Of a DNA stretch of 64,000 bases, positions 63,836 through 64,000 are shown piece by piece. Source of the DNA: Gilliamella mensalis (GTDB lineage Bacteria > Pseudomonadota > Gammaproteobacteria > Enterobacterales > Orbaceae); assembly GCF_900103085.1 (NCBI RefSeq), contig NZ_FMWR01000014.1:186001-250000 (forward strand), read 5' to 3'. Under the pieces are notes generated by a model that saw only the letters and a program-made list of their open reading frames with translations, was not told the DNA's origin and did not search any database. Numbering within the stretch: position 1 is the first letter of the stretch; the number at the start of each line of letters is the position of its first letter. Position numbers and translations under genes: made by a program.

Positions 63836-64000
63836 ATGACTCGAATTTTTCAGCCTTTTACTATTGAGCAAAATAGCCTTATTACTTTAGATGATAATGC
63901 GTTTAACCACCTTATTCGCGTGTTGCGCATGAAAGTCGGCGAAGAAATCACCCTATTTGATGGAACAAATCAAATTACTCCAGCGGTTATCTGCGATGTT
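63836..64000 (+). CDS. rsmE: 16S rRNA m3U1498 methyltransferase RsmE, 5' end
   Basis: The first 55 codons are present; the gene runs past the window edge. The visible part is the N-terminal PUA-like domain: MTRIFQPFTI, then LDDNAFNHLIRVLRMKVGEE and ITLFDGTNQ, matching E. coli RsmE ('[23 protein letters not shown]'). The full enzyme methylates U1498 of 16S rRNA. Confidence 0.88.
   Translation, partial: MTRIFQPFTIEQNSLITLDDNAFNHLIRVLRMKVGEEITLFDGTNQITPAVICDV

Overview
The window is a low-GC gammaproteobacterial chromosome. Single-copy genes and their order (dapA-bamC-purC, feoABC, rimO, fabB, nlpD, cysZ, tmcA) are those of Enterobacterales, Pasteurellales and Orbales. The AT-rich composition, the pdxST vitamin B6 genes and the I-F-type CRISPR repeats suggest an Orbaceae gut symbiont such as Gilliamella. 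This placement is inference; no 16S gene is present.

Positions 1-14342 are a prophage-derived block ending at a tRNA-Cys gene. Leftward from the immunity region come a cro-like gene, replication genes with iterons inside the O-like gene, a Q-like antiterminator, a terminator-rich late leader, holin, endolysin and Rz/Rz1. These lead straight into a contractile-tail module: tail terminator, sheath, tube, chaperone with a -1 frameshift site, tape measure and baseplate proteins. No terminase, portal or capsid gene lies between lysis and tail, and the integrase is a pseudogene. This is the layout expected of a headless, immobile phage tail (a tailocin) under a LexA-type self-cleaving repressor. 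Rightward of the repressor lie a PD-(D/E)XK restriction-like gene, a second repressor-operator cluster with a long leader and small gene, the integrase relic and tRNA-Cys.

Positions 15-31 kb hold iron and housekeeping genes: a TonB receptor divergent from a siderophore-binding lipoprotein with Fur boxes between them, rimO, a MATE pump, an OpgE-like phosphoethanolamine transferase, tkt, tal and feoABC. A structured element of unknown nature, a two-spacer CRISPR array and tRNA-Arg(CCU) follow.

Positions 31-42 kb hold mlaA, a radical-SAM DNA-repair pair, fabB with a FabR-like site in its promoter, asnA, a SemiSWEET gene, a MocR regulator divergent from pdxST, and a ten-repeat CRISPR array. Both arrays are oriented to the minus strand and share a leader. 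A third, decayed copy of leader and repeat lies at 52.6 kb. No cas genes are in the window.

Positions 42-64 kb are conserved core genes: yffB-dapE-ypfN, cysZ, dapA-bamC-purC-UPF0756-tmcA, Nif3-like, rnt, grxD, yhbP-ubiX, a secreted DUF4432 protein, tdk, gpmA, nlpD (without rpoS), rsmI, ychF, moeA, a half-size DMT transporter, an interrupted small gene, folB and the start of rsmE.

All calls are from reading the sequence and from family knowledge; no database search was run.
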